DNA from: Paraburkholderia sp. CNPSo 3272
GTDB taxonomy: Bacteria > Pseudomonadota > Gammaproteobacteria > Burkholderiales > Burkholderiaceae
DNA length: 64,000 nucleotides
NCBI RefSeq assembly: GCF_024206495.1
Contig: NZ_JAMBPQ010000004.1
Span: 124,001 to 188,000, forward strand
Direction: 5' to 3'
Shown piece by piece: positions 1 to 8,516 of the stretch (position 1 is its first letter; every line of letters starts with the position of its first letter). The notes beneath the pieces are model-generated. The model was not told the origin of the DNA and made no database searches. It was given only the letters and a program-made list of their open reading frames with translations. The position numbers were made by a program, and so were the translations under genes.

Positions 1-813
1 GAGCCGCTGCGCGGCGGCTTCACGTCCACCCGCTTCGTGCTCGTCGAGCCGAGCCACCCCGGCAATGTCGGCGCGGCCGCGCGCGCGCTGAAGACCATGG
101 GATTCTCGCGCCTCGTGCTGGTGGCGCCGCGCGTGCCGCAGGTCCACTGCGACCCGGAAGCCGTGGCCATGGCGAGCGGCGCCGACGACGTGCTCGCGGC
201 CGCCCACATCGTGCCGACGCTCGCCGACGCGCTGGCAGGCGTGCAATGGTCGCTCGCGCTCACGGCGCGCACGCGCGAGTACGGGCCGCCGCCTGCAGCG
301 CCGCGCCAGGCGGTGCAGGCCGCCTGCCGCCAGGCGGTGCACGGCGGCGACATCGCGCTCGTGTTCGGCAACGAGCGCACGGGCCTGTCGAACGGCGACG
401 TCGAGCGCTGTAGCGCGCTTGCGCATATCCCGGCCAATCCCGCCTATAGCTCGCTCAATCTTGCCCAGGCAGTCCAGGTGCTGGCCTACGAGTTGCGCCT
501 CGCCTACCTCGGGGAGAGCGCACCCGCCGCCGCGCTGCCGGCGGCCGGCGGTGCGGGCGGCGTCGCGCAGCTTGCGGCCGGGTCGCCGCTCGCGACGAGC
601 GACGACATCGAGCGCATGTACGTGCACCTCGAGAACGCGCTCATCGCGCTCGAGTATCTCGATCCCGCCAATCCGAAGAAGCTGATGTCGCGCCTGCGGC
701 GGCTGTTCGCCCGCTCGGGGCTCGAGCGCGAGGAGGTCAATATCGTGCGCGGCGTCGCCAAGCACATCCTCCTGCTCAAGGGCAAAGGCGACGGCAAGAA
801 CGAGATCCGCTGA
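1..813 (+). CDS. trmJ: tRNA (cytidine/uridine-2'-O-)-methyltransferase TrmJ, 5' end outside window
   Basis: SPOUT-family RNA methylase that methylates the ribose 2'-OH at position 32 of tRNAs in the cytoplasm, using S-adenosylmethionine. The open frame runs to base 1 without a stop, and the residues before the first possible GTG (RGGFTSTRF) read like family sequence, so the real start lies upstream of the window. Visible motifs are LVEPSHPGNVGAAARALK near the N-terminus, FGNERTGL in the middle and NLAQAVQVLAYEL, which form the trefoil-knot cofactor site. The C-terminal helical extension (about residues 190-270) is usual for TrmJ rather than the shorter TrmL. A 222-base gap separates it from cysE on the same strand. 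Confidence 0.9.
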   Translation, partial: EPLRGGFTSTRFVLVEPSHPGNVGAAARALKTMGFSRLVLVAPRVPQVHCDPEAVAMASGADDVLAAAHIVPTLADALAGVQWSLALTARTREYGPPPAAPRQAVQAACRQAVHGGDIALVFGNERTGLSNGDVERCSALAHIPANPAYSSLNLAQAVQVLAYELRLAYLGESAPAAALPAAGGAGGVAQLAAGSPLATSDDIERMYVHLENALIALEYLDPANPKKLMSRLRRLFARSGLEREEVNIVRGVAKHILLLKGKGDGKNEIR

Positions 814-1035
814 TCGTCTGCTCCGGCGCGGCTGCGTACGCGCCGGCATCCAACCTTGCCGCCGACGGGGGCTTCCGGCCTCGAATCGGCTTTGCGCCTA
901 CAATCGGCCGGAAACCGGCGAAAAATTCATAAGCAAATGCGCGCGGCTGCAATAGCCGTTGCGTCGCTTGCGCGCACGCTGCGTCGTCGCGCGGCCGCCA
1001 TTCTCCATGATTCACCCGTTTTTAGCGTGATAGCC

Positions 1036-1860
1036 ATGCTCAAGAGACTTCGCGAAGACATTGCCACGATCCGCGAGCGCGATCCCGCCGCCCGCAGCGC
1101 GTGGGAGGTCCTGACCTGTTATCCGGGTCTGCATGCGCTCGTGCTGCATCGCTTCGCGCATGCGTGCTGGCTCGCCAGGCGCCGCTGGCTCGCCCGCTAC
1201 GTTTCGCAGATCGCGCGTTTTCTGACGGGCATCGAGATCCATCCGGGCGCGACCATCGGCCGGCGGGTGTTCATCGATCACGGCATGGGCGTCGTGATCG
1301 GCGAGACGGCCGAAGTCGGCGACGACTGCACGATCTACCAGGGCGTGACGCTCGGCGGCACGTCGCTCACGCGCGGCGCGAAGCGTCACCCGACGCTGGG
1401 TCCGGGCGTGATCGTCGGTGCGGGCGCAAAGGTGCTCGGCAGCTTCACGGTGGGCGCCGGGGCGAAAATCGGCTCTAACGCCGTGGTCGTGAAGCCGGTG
1501 CCGGAAGGCGCGACGGCGGTGGGCAACCCCGCGCGCGTCGTCGCGCCCGCGAAGACCGCGCCCGTGCAGGCCAAACCGGTTTCGCCGCGCGAGGGCTTTT
1601 GCGCCTATGGCATCACGCCCAATGCCGACGACCCGGTTTCGCTCGCGATCCACGGCCTGATCGACCACGCGGCTACGCAGACACAGCGCGTCGATGCGAT
1701 CGTCGTCGCACTCGAGCGGCTCGGCGCGCGACTCGAGGCGCTGCATGGCGCCGATGCAGCGCTCGCCGAATTGCGGCGTCTATCCGAGGGGCTGGAATGC
1801 GGCGGCCCGCAAGCCGAAGCGCCGAGCCGCGAAGAGGAGAAGGCGCCAGCGCGCGTTTGA
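1036..1860 (+). CDS. cysE: Serine O-acetyltransferase CysE
   Basis: Makes O-acetylserine from serine and acetyl-CoA, the committed step of cysteine synthesis. The N-terminal helical region (residues 1-65) is followed by a left-handed beta-helix of hexapeptide repeats, with [24 protein letters not shown] and GVTLGGTS forming the active-site loop region; the His-Gly pair in IDHGMG is catalytic in the family. The start at 1036 (MLKRLREDI) matches the usual family N-terminus, whereas an in-frame extension back to 856 is Arg/Ala-rich and unlike the family. No good ribosome site is visible. At 274 residues, the last ~95 form a tail beyond the hexapeptide domain that includes an Ala/Glu-rich stretch. 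The gene stands alone, convergent with lpxH. Confidence 0.92.
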   Translation: MLKRLREDIATIRERDPAARSAWEVLTCYPGLHALVLHRFAHACWLARRRWLARYVSQIARFLTGIEIHPGATIGRRVFIDHGMGVVIGETAEVGDDCTIYQGVTLGGTSLTRGAKRHPTLGPGVIVGAGAKVLGSFTVGAGAKIGSNAVVVKPVPEGATAVGNPARVVAPAKTAPVQAKPVSPREGFCAYGITPNADDPVSLAIHGLIDHAATQTQRVDAIVVALERLGARLEALHGADAALAELRRLSEGLECGGPQAEAPSREEEKAPARV

Positions 1861-1930
1861 GGCGTGGCGCGAAGAGGGCGCTAAAAGCGAGGCGCCAAAA
1901 GCGCGGCGCTAAAAGTAAAAGCGGCGCGCC

Positions 1931-2728
1931 TCAGTCCAGCGACAAGACCCTGAAGCCTTCGGCATCCACTCGCAGGTAGCCGCCGCGCGGCTTGCCGTGA
2001 TCGAGATCCCAGTCGGGCAGGACCCAGCGCGTGCCGCCGGGCTCCTGGTGGCGCGCCGGCCGGTGCGTGTGGCCGTGCACGATGGTGTTCGCGCGCGCAC
2101 GCTTGAAGAGCGCCGCGACGCCTTTGACCGTGACGTCGTACTTCGGCAGGCGCGGACCACCGCGTTTGTTCTCGCTCGCGCGGCGCGCCCTTTCGGCGAT
2201 CGCCCGCCGCCAGCGAAACGGCCACGCCAGAAATAGCAACTGCACGAGCCGGTTGCGCGCGAGCTTGCGGAAGAGCTGATAACCGTGATCGTCGGTGCAC
2301 AGCGCGTCGCCGTGCGCGAGTGCGAGGCGCGTGCCGAACGCGGTGATCGCGATAGGGTCGGGCAGCCATATCGCGCCCGCGGCTTTCATGAAACGCTTGC
2401 CCAGCAGAAAGTCGCGGTTGCCGTGCATGATGTAGAGCGCGATGCCGCGCTCGGAGAGCGTATGCATCAGCGCTGCCATGCGCGCGGGGAACGCGTCGGT
2501 GAGCATGTCGTCACCGATCCAGTATTCGAAGAGGTCGCCGAGTATGAACACCGAGTCGGCCTGATCGGCCGTAACCCGGATGAAGCGCTCGAACGCGGCG
2601 ACCGTGCGCGGAATCCCTTCATTCAGATGCACATCGGAGATGAACAGAAACGGACGAGCCGCGTGCGGGCGCTTGCCCTCGCCGGGCACGCCCGCGGCAG
2701 CGTGTCGTAAAGCCTTTTCCTGCAGCAT
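1931..2728 (-). CDS. lpxH: UDP-2,3-diacylglucosamine diphosphatase LpxH
   Basis: Hydrolyses UDP-2,3-diacylglucosamine to lipid X and UMP, the fourth step of lipid A synthesis, at the inner face of the cytoplasmic membrane. It is a calcineurin-like metallophosphoesterase with the full metal-site set: ISDVHLNEG (about residues 30-38), GDLFEYWIGDD, HGNRDFLLG, a central HGD and C-terminal HGHTHRPA. At 265 residues it is slightly longer than the E. coli enzyme (240) because of about 25 extra N-terminal residues; a later start just before the phosphoesterase fold is possible. Its start lies 33 bases beyond the stop of the ppiB-type cyclophilin on the same strand, so ppiA-ppiB-lpxH probably form one transcription unit. 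Confidence 0.93.
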   Translation of the reverse strand: MLQEKALRHAAAGVPGEGKRPHAARPFLFISDVHLNEGIPRTVAAFERFIRVTADQADSVFILGDLFEYWIGDDMLTDAFPARMAALMHTLSERGIALYIMHGNRDFLLGKRFMKAAGAIWLPDPIAITAFGTRLALAHGDALCTDDHGYQLFRKLARNRLVQLLFLAWPFRWRRAIAERARRASENKRGGPRLPKYDVTVKGVAALFKRARANTIVHGHTHRPARHQEPGGTRWVLPDWDLDHGKPRGGYLRVDAEGFRVLSLD

Positions 2729-2761
2729 CGATGAAGGGTGTGCGTGAGAGTTGTATGACGC

Positions 2762-3256
2762 TTATTCGGCGACGACAGCCTTCTCGATCACGACGTCGTC
2801 GACCGGCACGTCCTGATGGAAGCCCTTCGAGCCCGTCTTGACCTTCTTGATCTTGTCGACCACTTCAAGGCCTTCCACGACCTTGCCGAACACGGCGTAG
2901 CCCCAGCCTTGCGGCGTCGGCGACGAGTGGTTCAGGAAGTCGTTGTCGGCGACGTTGATGAAGAATTGTGCCGATGCCGAATGCGGGTCGTTGGTGCGCG
3001 CCATGGCGATCGAGCCGCGCTCGTTCTTCAGACCGTTGTTCGCTTCGTTTTCGATCGGCGCTTCGGTCGGCTTTTGCTTCATGCCGGCGTCGAAGCCGCC
3101 GCCCTGGATCATGAACCCGTCGATGACGCGGTGAAACACCGTGCCGTCATAGTGGCCGCTCTTCACATAGTTGAGGAAGTTGGCGACCGTCTTCGGGGCC
3201 TTCTCGGCGTTCAGTTCGAGCTTGATGACGCCGTGGTTCGTGTGCAGTTCGACCAT
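2762..3256 (-). CDS. ppiB: Peptidyl-prolyl cis-trans isomerase, cytoplasmic cyclophilin (PpiB type)
   Basis: Cyclophilin catalysing proline cis-trans isomerisation in the cytoplasm. The start at 3256 (MVELHTNHG) has AAGGA about nine bases upstream and gives 164 residues, the usual bacterial PpiB size; the longer frame to 3328 has no family similarity. Conserved parts include [17 protein letters not shown] (catalytic Arg and Phe), [12 protein letters not shown] and [11 protein letters not shown]. There is no signal peptide. It lies next to a second cyclophilin with a signal peptide at 3417-4001, so the pair supplies both compartments. The two proteins share most of their core motifs and look like an old tandem duplication. 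Confidence 0.93.
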   Translation of the reverse strand: MVELHTNHGVIKLELNAEKAPKTVANFLNYVKSGHYDGTVFHRVIDGFMIQGGGFDAGMKQKPTEAPIENEANNGLKNERGSIAMARTNDPHSASAQFFINVADNDFLNHSSPTPQGWGYAVFGKVVEGLEVVDKIKKVKTGSKGFHQDVPVDDVVIEKAVVAE

Positions 3257-3416
3257 GATGGAATCCTTTGCCTGTGGCGGGGGGAATGAACGTCGCTGCA
3301 TCGGCAAGAGGCGGGGCGTGTTGCCCAACGCGTGTGCCGGCGCCGCGACGTGCGACGGGTGAGGGCGGCGCTGCCGCCCGGTTAGTCGATGATTAACTGG
3401 CGTGTTGCCGGCGTGC

Positions 3417-4001
3417 TTACTTGCCGACGACGGTCGCCGACTCGATCACGATTTCCTTTTGCGGCACATCGGACATCGGGCCGCGCGAGGTGGTGGGCGC
3501 CGCTTCGATCTTCTTCACGACGTCCATGCCCTGCGTGACCTTGCCGAACACGGCATAGCCGTTGCCGTCCGGGTTCGGATAGTCGAGGCCGGCGTTATCC
3601 ACCGTGTTGATGAAGAACTGGGCGGTGGCCGAATTCGGGTCGCTCGTGCGCGCCATCGCGATCGTGCCCGCGAGATTCTTCAGGCCGTTCTTGCTCTCGA
3701 GCGCGATCGGTGCGCGCGTGGGCTTCTCGACGAAGCTTTGCGTGTAGCCGCCGCCCTGGATCATGAAGCCGCGAATCACGCGATGAAAGATCGTGCCGTT
3801 GTACTGGCCAGCCTTCACGTACTGCAGGAAATTGTCGACGGTCTTCGGCGCCTTCTCCGGATAGAGCTCGACGCGAATGTCGCCTTCACTGGTCTTGAAG
3901 AGCACTTGCGGGTGCGCGGCGGCCGGCTGGCCGTTTTGCGCAAAGGCGGGTGCGTTCGCGATCAGGGCGGCGCTGCCGAGCGCCAACATCAACCATTTCA
4001 T
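3417..4001 (-). CDS. ppiA: Peptidyl-prolyl cis-trans isomerase, exported cyclophilin (PpiA type)
   Basis: Periplasmic cyclophilin of 194 residues. The start at 4001 is supported by GAGGA about eight bases upstream and by the signal peptide it creates: [21 protein letters not shown], with a likely cleavage after AFA. The mature part carries [30 protein letters not shown] and [11 protein letters not shown], with the catalytic Arg and the proline-binding residues in place. Reading upstream of 4001 adds about 90 Arg-rich residues that are a frame shadow of the TPR gene. It is separated from the cytoplasmic cyclophilin by 160 bases, in which I see no clear terminator, and follows a TPR protein gene on the same strand. 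Confidence 0.93.
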   Translation of the reverse strand: MKWLMLALGSAALIANAPAFAQNGQPAAAHPQVLFKTSEGDIRVELYPEKAPKTVDNFLQYVKAGQYNGTIFHRVIRGFMIQGGGYTQSFVEKPTRAPIALESKNGLKNLAGTIAMARTSDPNSATAQFFINTVDNAGLDYPNPDGNGYAVFGKVTQGMDVVKKIEAAPTTSRGPMSDVPQKEIVIESATVVGK

Positions 4002-4059
4002 GAGTATCCTCGGAAGTGCGGGAAAAACGTTTCGCGGCGCGCACGCTGCGCGCCAGATG

Positions 4060-4773
4060 TTAGTTCGACGGCGCCACGAAAGGCGGCATCGCGAGCGACC
4101 CCGTCGAGCCGCCGAACTGGTACGCGGGGTTGCTGAGCGCCGGCACGATGGCCGACGGGCTCGCGGCCGACGCGCCTTCTGCCGCCGCGGCGGCGGCCGA
4201 CTTCTTTTGCGCGGGCGGCGGCGAGATGATCTTCGCGATGTCGGCCTGGCGCTGCTGCGTGGTGGCGCTTGCATGGCCAAGCGTTTGCGCGCGGCGGTAT
4301 GACGCGTCGGCCAGACGCAGGTACAGGTCGCCGAGATTTTCCCACGCGAGTCCGTACGACGGGTTCGCCTTCACCGCGGTTTCGAGCGCGACGCGCGCCT
4401 CGTCGTAGCGGCCATGTTTCGCGTAAAGCGCCGCGAGATTGTTGTAAGGCTCGGGCAATTCGGGGTAGAGCTGCGTGAGTTCGGTGAACGCCTCGATCGC
4501 GTCGTCGTCGCGGTTCAGGCGCGCGAGAATGGTCGCGCGCTTGAACTTCGCCTGCACGTCGCGCGGGTTCGTCTTGATGCGCGCGTCGAGTTGGCTGAGC
4601 GCGCCAGCCCAGTCGTGCTCGCTGATCGCGGCGTCGGCGCCGGGCGTCGCGTCGGAGGTCGCCGGGGGCGCGGCATGCGCGATGCTGACACTGCACAGCA
4701 CGATCGCGACGCTCGAGAGAGCCGACGCGGCAAGGGTCGCAGCACGGGGCGCGCGGCCGCTGGAAGGTTTCAT
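4060..4773 (-). CDS. Exported tetratricopeptide-repeat protein
   Basis: A 237-residue protein with a signal peptide (hydrophobic stretch at about residues 11-34 ending in SIAHA, cleaved before APPATS), then two to three TPR units at about residues 50-150 (ALSQLDARIKTNP, AIEAFTELTQLYPELPEPYNNLA, DEARVALETAVKANPSYGLAWENLGDLY). The C-terminal third is Ala/Ser/Pro-rich with a run of alanines and looks disordered. TPRs bind partner proteins, but the partner is not shown by the sequence. Start 4773 (MKPSSG) is preferred over 4806 because it gives a compact signal peptide. It is 58 bases upstream of ppiA on the same strand, which suggests a shared envelope-folding role; that is inference. Confidence 0.8.
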   Translation of the reverse strand: MKPSSGRAPRAATLAASALSSVAIVLCSVSIAHAAPPATSDATPGADAAISEHDWAGALSQLDARIKTNPRDVQAKFKRATILARLNRDDDAIEAFTELTQLYPELPEPYNNLAALYAKHGRYDEARVALETAVKANPSYGLAWENLGDLYLRLADASYRRAQTLGHASATTQQRQADIAKIISPPPAQKKSAAAAAAEGASAASPSAIVPALSNPAYQFGGSTGSLAMPPFVAPSN

Positions 4774-4797
4774 AGGGTGAGGTCGCGGTGTTATACT
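4769..4797 (+). promoter_or_regulatory. Possible sigma-70 promoter for cysS
   Basis: TTCATA at 4769-4774 and TATACT at 4792-4797 are separated by 17 bases. The -10 is good and the -35 matches four of six. If used, the leader to the cysS start would be about 240 bases long. The -35 overlaps the start codon of the divergent TPR gene, so the two genes would share a control region. Support is base pattern only. Confidence 0.35.
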
Positions 4798-5047
4798 CCG
4801 AGCCATTCTAACAAAAGGTCTGTGCGTTTTCGTCGCGCGCTTTGTCCCTCGCCCGTTTCATTCGTATTCCGGGCGCTTGCGCGAGTCGCCGGGCTTTCCA
4901 ACGCCACTCGTGGTCGTCTCCGCCTCGACAGCAACCTGGTTGCAGTCCGGACGCCGACAGACAGCAGCCTGAGCAATGCGGGCATCACCCGCTGGCTGCG
5001 GTCGGCGCCGCCGCGGATTTCTTTCGACCCACGTATCCATCGCCTTT

Positions 5048-6445
5048 ATGGAATCACTGCGCATCTACAACACGCTCGCGCGTGACAAGCAAAATTTCGT
5101 GCCACTCGAGCCCGGCGTCGTGCGTATGTACGTCTGCGGGATGACGGTGTACGACTATTGTCATGTCGGGCATGCGCGTGTGATGGTGGTCTTCGATATC
5201 GTGCAACGCTGGCTGCGCGCGCTCGGTTACAACGTGACCTACGTGCGCAACATTACCGATATCGACGACAAGATCATTCGTCGTGCGGTAGAAAACGGCG
5301 AGACGATCAAGCAGCTTACCGACCGGTTCATCGCAGCGCTGCACGAAGACGCGGACGCGCTCGGCATCGAGCGTCCCGATCACGAGCCGCGCGCGACGCA
5401 GTACATCCCACAAATGCTCGACATGATCGGCAAGCTCGAGCGCAATGGCTACGCGTACCAGGGTGCGGACGGCGACGTCAACTACGCGGTGCGCAAGTTC
5501 GCGAACTATGGCGCGCTCTCGGGCAAGTCGATCGAAGACCTGCGCGCGGGCGAACGTGTGGCGACGAACGATGCCAAGCAGGATCCGCTTGACTTCGTGC
5601 TGTGGAAACAGTCAAAACCGCATGAGCCGGCCGACACGAGCTGGGACTCGAAATATGGGCGCGGGCGTCCTGGCTGGCACATCGAATGCTCGGCTATGGG
5701 CTGCACGTTGCTCGGCGAGCACTTCGACATTCATGGCGGCGGTCAGGACCTGCAGTTTCCGCACCACGAGAACGAGATTGCGCAGAGCGAAGGCGCGACC
5801 GGCAAGACGTTCGTCAATACGTGGATGCATAACGGTTTCGTGAATATCGACAACGAGAAGATGTCGAAGTCGCTCGGCAACTTCTTCACGATCCGCGAAG
5901 TGCTGGCGAAGTACGATGCGGAAGTGGTGCGCTTCTTCATGGCGCGCGCGCATTACCGCTCGCCGTTGAATCACAGCGACGCGCATCTCGACGACGCGCG
6001 CAACGCGCTCACGCGTCTTTACACCGCGTTGAAAGACGTGACGCCGGACGCGGGCGAGCTTGACTGGAACGAGCCGTACGCGCAACGTTTTCGTGCGGCA
6101 ATGAACGACGATTTCAACACGCCGGTGGCGATCGCCGTGCTGTTCGAACTCGCGAGCGAGGTGAACCGTACGCGCGACGCCATGCTCGCGCGTCAGCTGC
6201 AACGCCTCGCACGTGTGATCGGGCTGCTCGTGCGCGAGCCGCGCGTGTTCCTGCAACAGGCCGCGGGCGCACAAGATGCAGGCGCGCTCGACGTGGCAGC
6301 GATCGAAGCGAAGATCGCGGCGCGCACGGCGGCCAAGCAGGCGAAGCAATATGCGGAGGCGGACCGGATTCGGGCCGAACTGCTCGAAGCCGGTGTCGCG
6401 CTCGAAGACAAACCGGGCGGGTTGACCGAGTGGCGCCGCGTGTAA
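5048..6445 (+). CDS. cysS: Cysteinyl-tRNA synthetase
   Basis: Class I synthetase that attaches cysteine to tRNA-Cys. Start 5048 ([10 protein letters not shown]) gives 465 residues, close to the E. coli enzyme (461); the frame can be extended to 4976 but the added residues are not family-like. Motifs: [18 protein letters not shown] (zinc-ligand Cys and the HIGH signature as HVGH), ECSAMG and [10 protein letters not shown] (further zinc ligands), and [12 protein letters not shown] (KMSKS). The C-terminal anticodon-binding part is present. A 240-base gap upstream separates it from the divergent TPR gene. I looked for a T-box-like leader and saw none, as expected in proteobacteria. Confidence 0.97.
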   Translation: MESLRIYNTLARDKQNFVPLEPGVVRMYVCGMTVYDYCHVGHARVMVVFDIVQRWLRALGYNVTYVRNITDIDDKIIRRAVENGETIKQLTDRFIAALHEDADALGIERPDHEPRATQYIPQMLDMIGKLERNGYAYQGADGDVNYAVRKFANYGALSGKSIEDLRAGERVATNDAKQDPLDFVLWKQSKPHEPADTSWDSKYGRGRPGWHIECSAMGCTLLGEHFDIHGGGQDLQFPHHENEIAQSEGATGKTFVNTWMHNGFVNIDNEKMSKSLGNFFTIREVLAKYDAEVVRFFMARAHYRSPLNHSDAHLDDARNALTRLYTALKDVTPDAGELDWNEPYAQRFRAAMNDDFNTPVAIAVLFELASEVNRTRDAMLARQLQRLARVIGLLVREPRVFLQQAAGAQDAGALDVAAIEAKIAARTAAKQAKQYAEADRIRAELLEAGVALEDKPGGLTEWRRV

Positions 6446-6492
6446 GCGGGCTGTCCAGTTTCCACTGATCGATTCGCGAGGCAGGAGGCAGG

Positions 6493-7377
6493 ATGGCAAC
6501 GGCCACGAAGACGCAGACCAGGCGGTCTGCGTCGCTAACGGGCGGAACTGCGGGCGCACCCGCAGGTGCAAAGCGTGCGCTCAATGGAGCGGGCGGCAAG
6601 GCAGCGACAAGGCCGGCTGCGAAGACGGCGCGCGGGAAAACCAACGGCGCGTCCGGCTCGCACGAAGTGCTCGACGGCGCGGCAATCGAGGCCGCTCTCT
6701 CCAACGGTCCGGCGGCGCTCGAAGCCGTGGAGCCCGCGGCGAACGCGCTGGGCGATCTCGAATTCGAAGTGCAGCGTCCCGACTATTGGGACAAGGCATG
6801 CGCGGACCTCGTCAAGCGCGACCGCATTCTCAAGAAGCTGATTCCGAAGTTCGGTCCCGTGCATTTGTTGAGCCGCGACGATCCGTTCGTCACGCTCGCA
6901 CGCTCGGTGGTCGGCCAGCAGATTTCGACGGCGGCGGCGCAGGCGCTTTGGCAGCGTGTCGAAGCCGCATGCCCCAAGCTCGTGCCGCAGCAGTTCCTGA
7001 AACTCGGTCACGAAAAGCTGGCCGCGTGCGGCCTCTCCAAACGCAAGACGGAATACATCCTCGATCTCGCGCAGCATTTCGTCTCGGGTGCGTTGCACGT
7101 CGGCAAGTGGACGTCGATGGACGATGAAGACGTGATCGCGGAGCTCACGGCGATTCGCGGCATTGGCCGCTGGACCGCCGAGATGTTCCTGATCTTCAAT
7201 CTCGCGCGCCCCAATGTGCTGCCGCTCGACGATCTGGGCCTCATCCGCGCGATCAGCGTCAACTATTTCAGTGGCGAGCCGGTCACGCGCAGCGAAGCGC
7301 GCGAAGTCGCGGCCAACTGGGAGCCGTGGCGTACCGTCGCGACTTGGTATATGTGGCGCAGCCTCGAGCCGTCGTGA
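6493..7377 (+). CDS. alkA: DNA-3-methyladenine glycosylase II, AlkA/HhH-GPD family
   Basis: Base-excision repair enzyme that removes alkylated purines. The core from about residue 95 carries the helix-hairpin-helix plus Gly/Pro-Asp signature: RGIGRWTAEMFLIF followed by PLDDLGLIRAI, whose Asp is the likely catalytic residue. The first ~75 residues form a basic, Ala/Lys/Thr-rich extension (for example KAATRPAAKTARGK) that resembles histone-H1-like tails and probably contacts DNA; this tail is absent from E. coli AlkA. A strong ribosome site (GAGGCAGG) precedes ATG at 6493. It is 47 bases downstream of cysS and may be co-transcribed with it. The exact substrate range is not shown by the sequence. 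Confidence 0.88.
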   Translation: MATATKTQTRRSASLTGGTAGAPAGAKRALNGAGGKAATRPAAKTARGKTNGASGSHEVLDGAAIEAALSNGPAALEAVEPAANALGDLEFEVQRPDYWDKACADLVKRDRILKKLIPKFGPVHLLSRDDPFVTLARSVVGQQISTAAAQALWQRVEAACPKLVPQQFLKLGHEKLAACGLSKRKTEYILDLAQHFVSGALHVGKWTSMDDEDVIAELTAIRGIGRWTAEMFLIFNLARPNVLPLDDLGLIRAISVNYFSGEPVTRSEAREVAANWEPWRTVATWYMWRSLEPS

Positions 7378-7409
7378 AGCGCGGGTAGTCGTCGATAATG
7401 AGAAAAACG

Positions 7410-7432
7410 CTATCGATCGAAGAAATCGATAG
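7410..7432. promoter_or_regulatory. Inverted repeat upstream of accA, candidate operator
   Basis: CTATCGAT (7410-7417) and ATCGATAG (7425-7432) are perfect 8-base inverted arms separated by seven bases. No T-run follows, so it is not a terminator. It lies roughly 45 bases upstream of the proposed -10 of accA, a normal place for a LysR-type activator site (ATC-N-GAT symmetry). The regulator is unknown. Confidence 0.45.
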
Positions 7433-7465
7433 TTCTGAGCCGATTTCGGCGCGGGCTGGCGCGGT

Positions 7466-7471
7466 TAGAAT
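7466..7471 (+). promoter_or_regulatory. Possible -10 element of accA
   Basis: TAGAAT lies 32 bases before the accA start codon. No good -35 is visible at 16-18 bases upstream (best is an A/T-rich TTTCGG-like hexamer), which fits a promoter that depends on an activator, perhaps bound at the 7410-7432 inverted repeat. Confidence 0.4.
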
Positions 7472-7503
7472 ACGCGCTGCCGCAAAGTGAAGGATTCCCA
7501 CAC

Positions 7504-8475
7504 ATGAAGACCACGTTTCTGGATTTCGAACAGCCGATCGCTGAACTGGAAGCGAAGATCGAAGAACTGCGCTTCGTTCAGGACGATTCGGCCGTCGATA
7601 TTTCGGAAGAAATCGAGCGGCTGTCGAAGAAGAGCCAGCAACTCACGAAGGACCTCTATGCGAACCTGAGCCCGTGGCAGGTTTCGCAGATCGCGCGTCA
7701 TCCGCAGCGTCCGTACACGCTCGATTACGTGCACGAGCTTTTTACCGATTTTCACGAACTCCATGGCGACCGCTCCTTTGCGGACGACCTTTCCGTCGTC
7801 GGCGGGCTCGCGCGCTTCAATGGCCAGGCTTGCATGGTGATCGGCCACCAGAAGGGCCGTGACACGAAGGAGCGCGCCGCGCGCAACTTCGGCATGCCGC
7901 GCCCGGAAGGCTATCGCAAGGCCGAGCGACTGATGCGCCTCGCCGAGAAGTTTGGGCTGCCCATCTTCACGTTTGTCGACACGCCGGGCGCGTACCCGGG
8001 CATCGGCGCGGAAGAGCGCGGCCAGTCGGAAGCCATCGGCCGTAATCTCTACGTCATGGCCGAACTCAAGACGCCGATCATCACGACTATCATCGGCGAA
8101 GGCGGTTCGGGCGGCGCGCTCGCGGTGGCCGTGGCCGATACCGTCATGATGCTGCAGTTCTCCACCTACTCGGTGATTTCGCCGGAAGGCTGCGCGTCGA
8201 TTCTCTGGAAGAGCGCCGCGAAGGCGCCGGAAGCCGCGGAAGCGCTGGGCCTCACGGCGCACCGCCTGAAGGCGCTGGGCCTCATCGACAAGATCGTGAA
8301 CGAGCCGCTCGGCGGCGCGCATCGCGATCCGAAGGGCATGGCCGCGCTGCTGCGCCGCGCGCTTGCCGACTCGCTGCGCCAGTTCCAGGGCATGAGCATC
8401 GCCGACCTGAAGCAGCGCCGTTTCGAGCGCCTGATGGCCTACGGCAAGTTCAAGGAAACGACGCCGGGCGCGTAA
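7504..8475 (+). CDS. accA: Acetyl-CoA carboxylase carboxyltransferase subunit alpha
   Basis: Alpha subunit of the carboxyltransferase that, with AccD, moves the carboxyl group from biotin on AccB to acetyl-CoA, giving malonyl-CoA for fatty acid synthesis. The 323 residues match the family length (E. coli 319). Recognisable blocks are [18 protein letters not shown] at the N-terminus, [52 protein letters not shown] and [15 protein letters not shown], the last two lining the active site. GAAGGA lies about ten bases before the ATG. tilS follows after 41 bases with no terminator, so accA-tilS are probably one operon. Confidence 0.97.
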   Translation: MKTTFLDFEQPIAELEAKIEELRFVQDDSAVDISEEIERLSKKSQQLTKDLYANLSPWQVSQIARHPQRPYTLDYVHELFTDFHELHGDRSFADDLSVVGGLARFNGQACMVIGHQKGRDTKERAARNFGMPRPEGYRKAERLMRLAEKFGLPIFTFVDTPGAYPGIGAEERGQSEAIGRNLYVMAELKTPIITTIIGEGGSGGALAVAVADTVMMLQFSTYSVISPEGCASILWKSAAKAPEAAEALGLTAHRLKALGLIDKIVNEPLGGAHRDPKGMAALLRRALADSLRQFQGMSIADLKQRRFERLMAYGKFKETTPGA

Positions 8476-8516
8476 GGCGCGCGACGTCAACGTTCCTCGA
8501 CGTCTGCGGTCGTGCT

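Noticed and set aside
4798..5047. T-box or other tRNA-sensing leader before cysS
   Set aside because: No T-box bulge sequence or specifier hairpin is visible, and such leaders are not known in proteobacteria.
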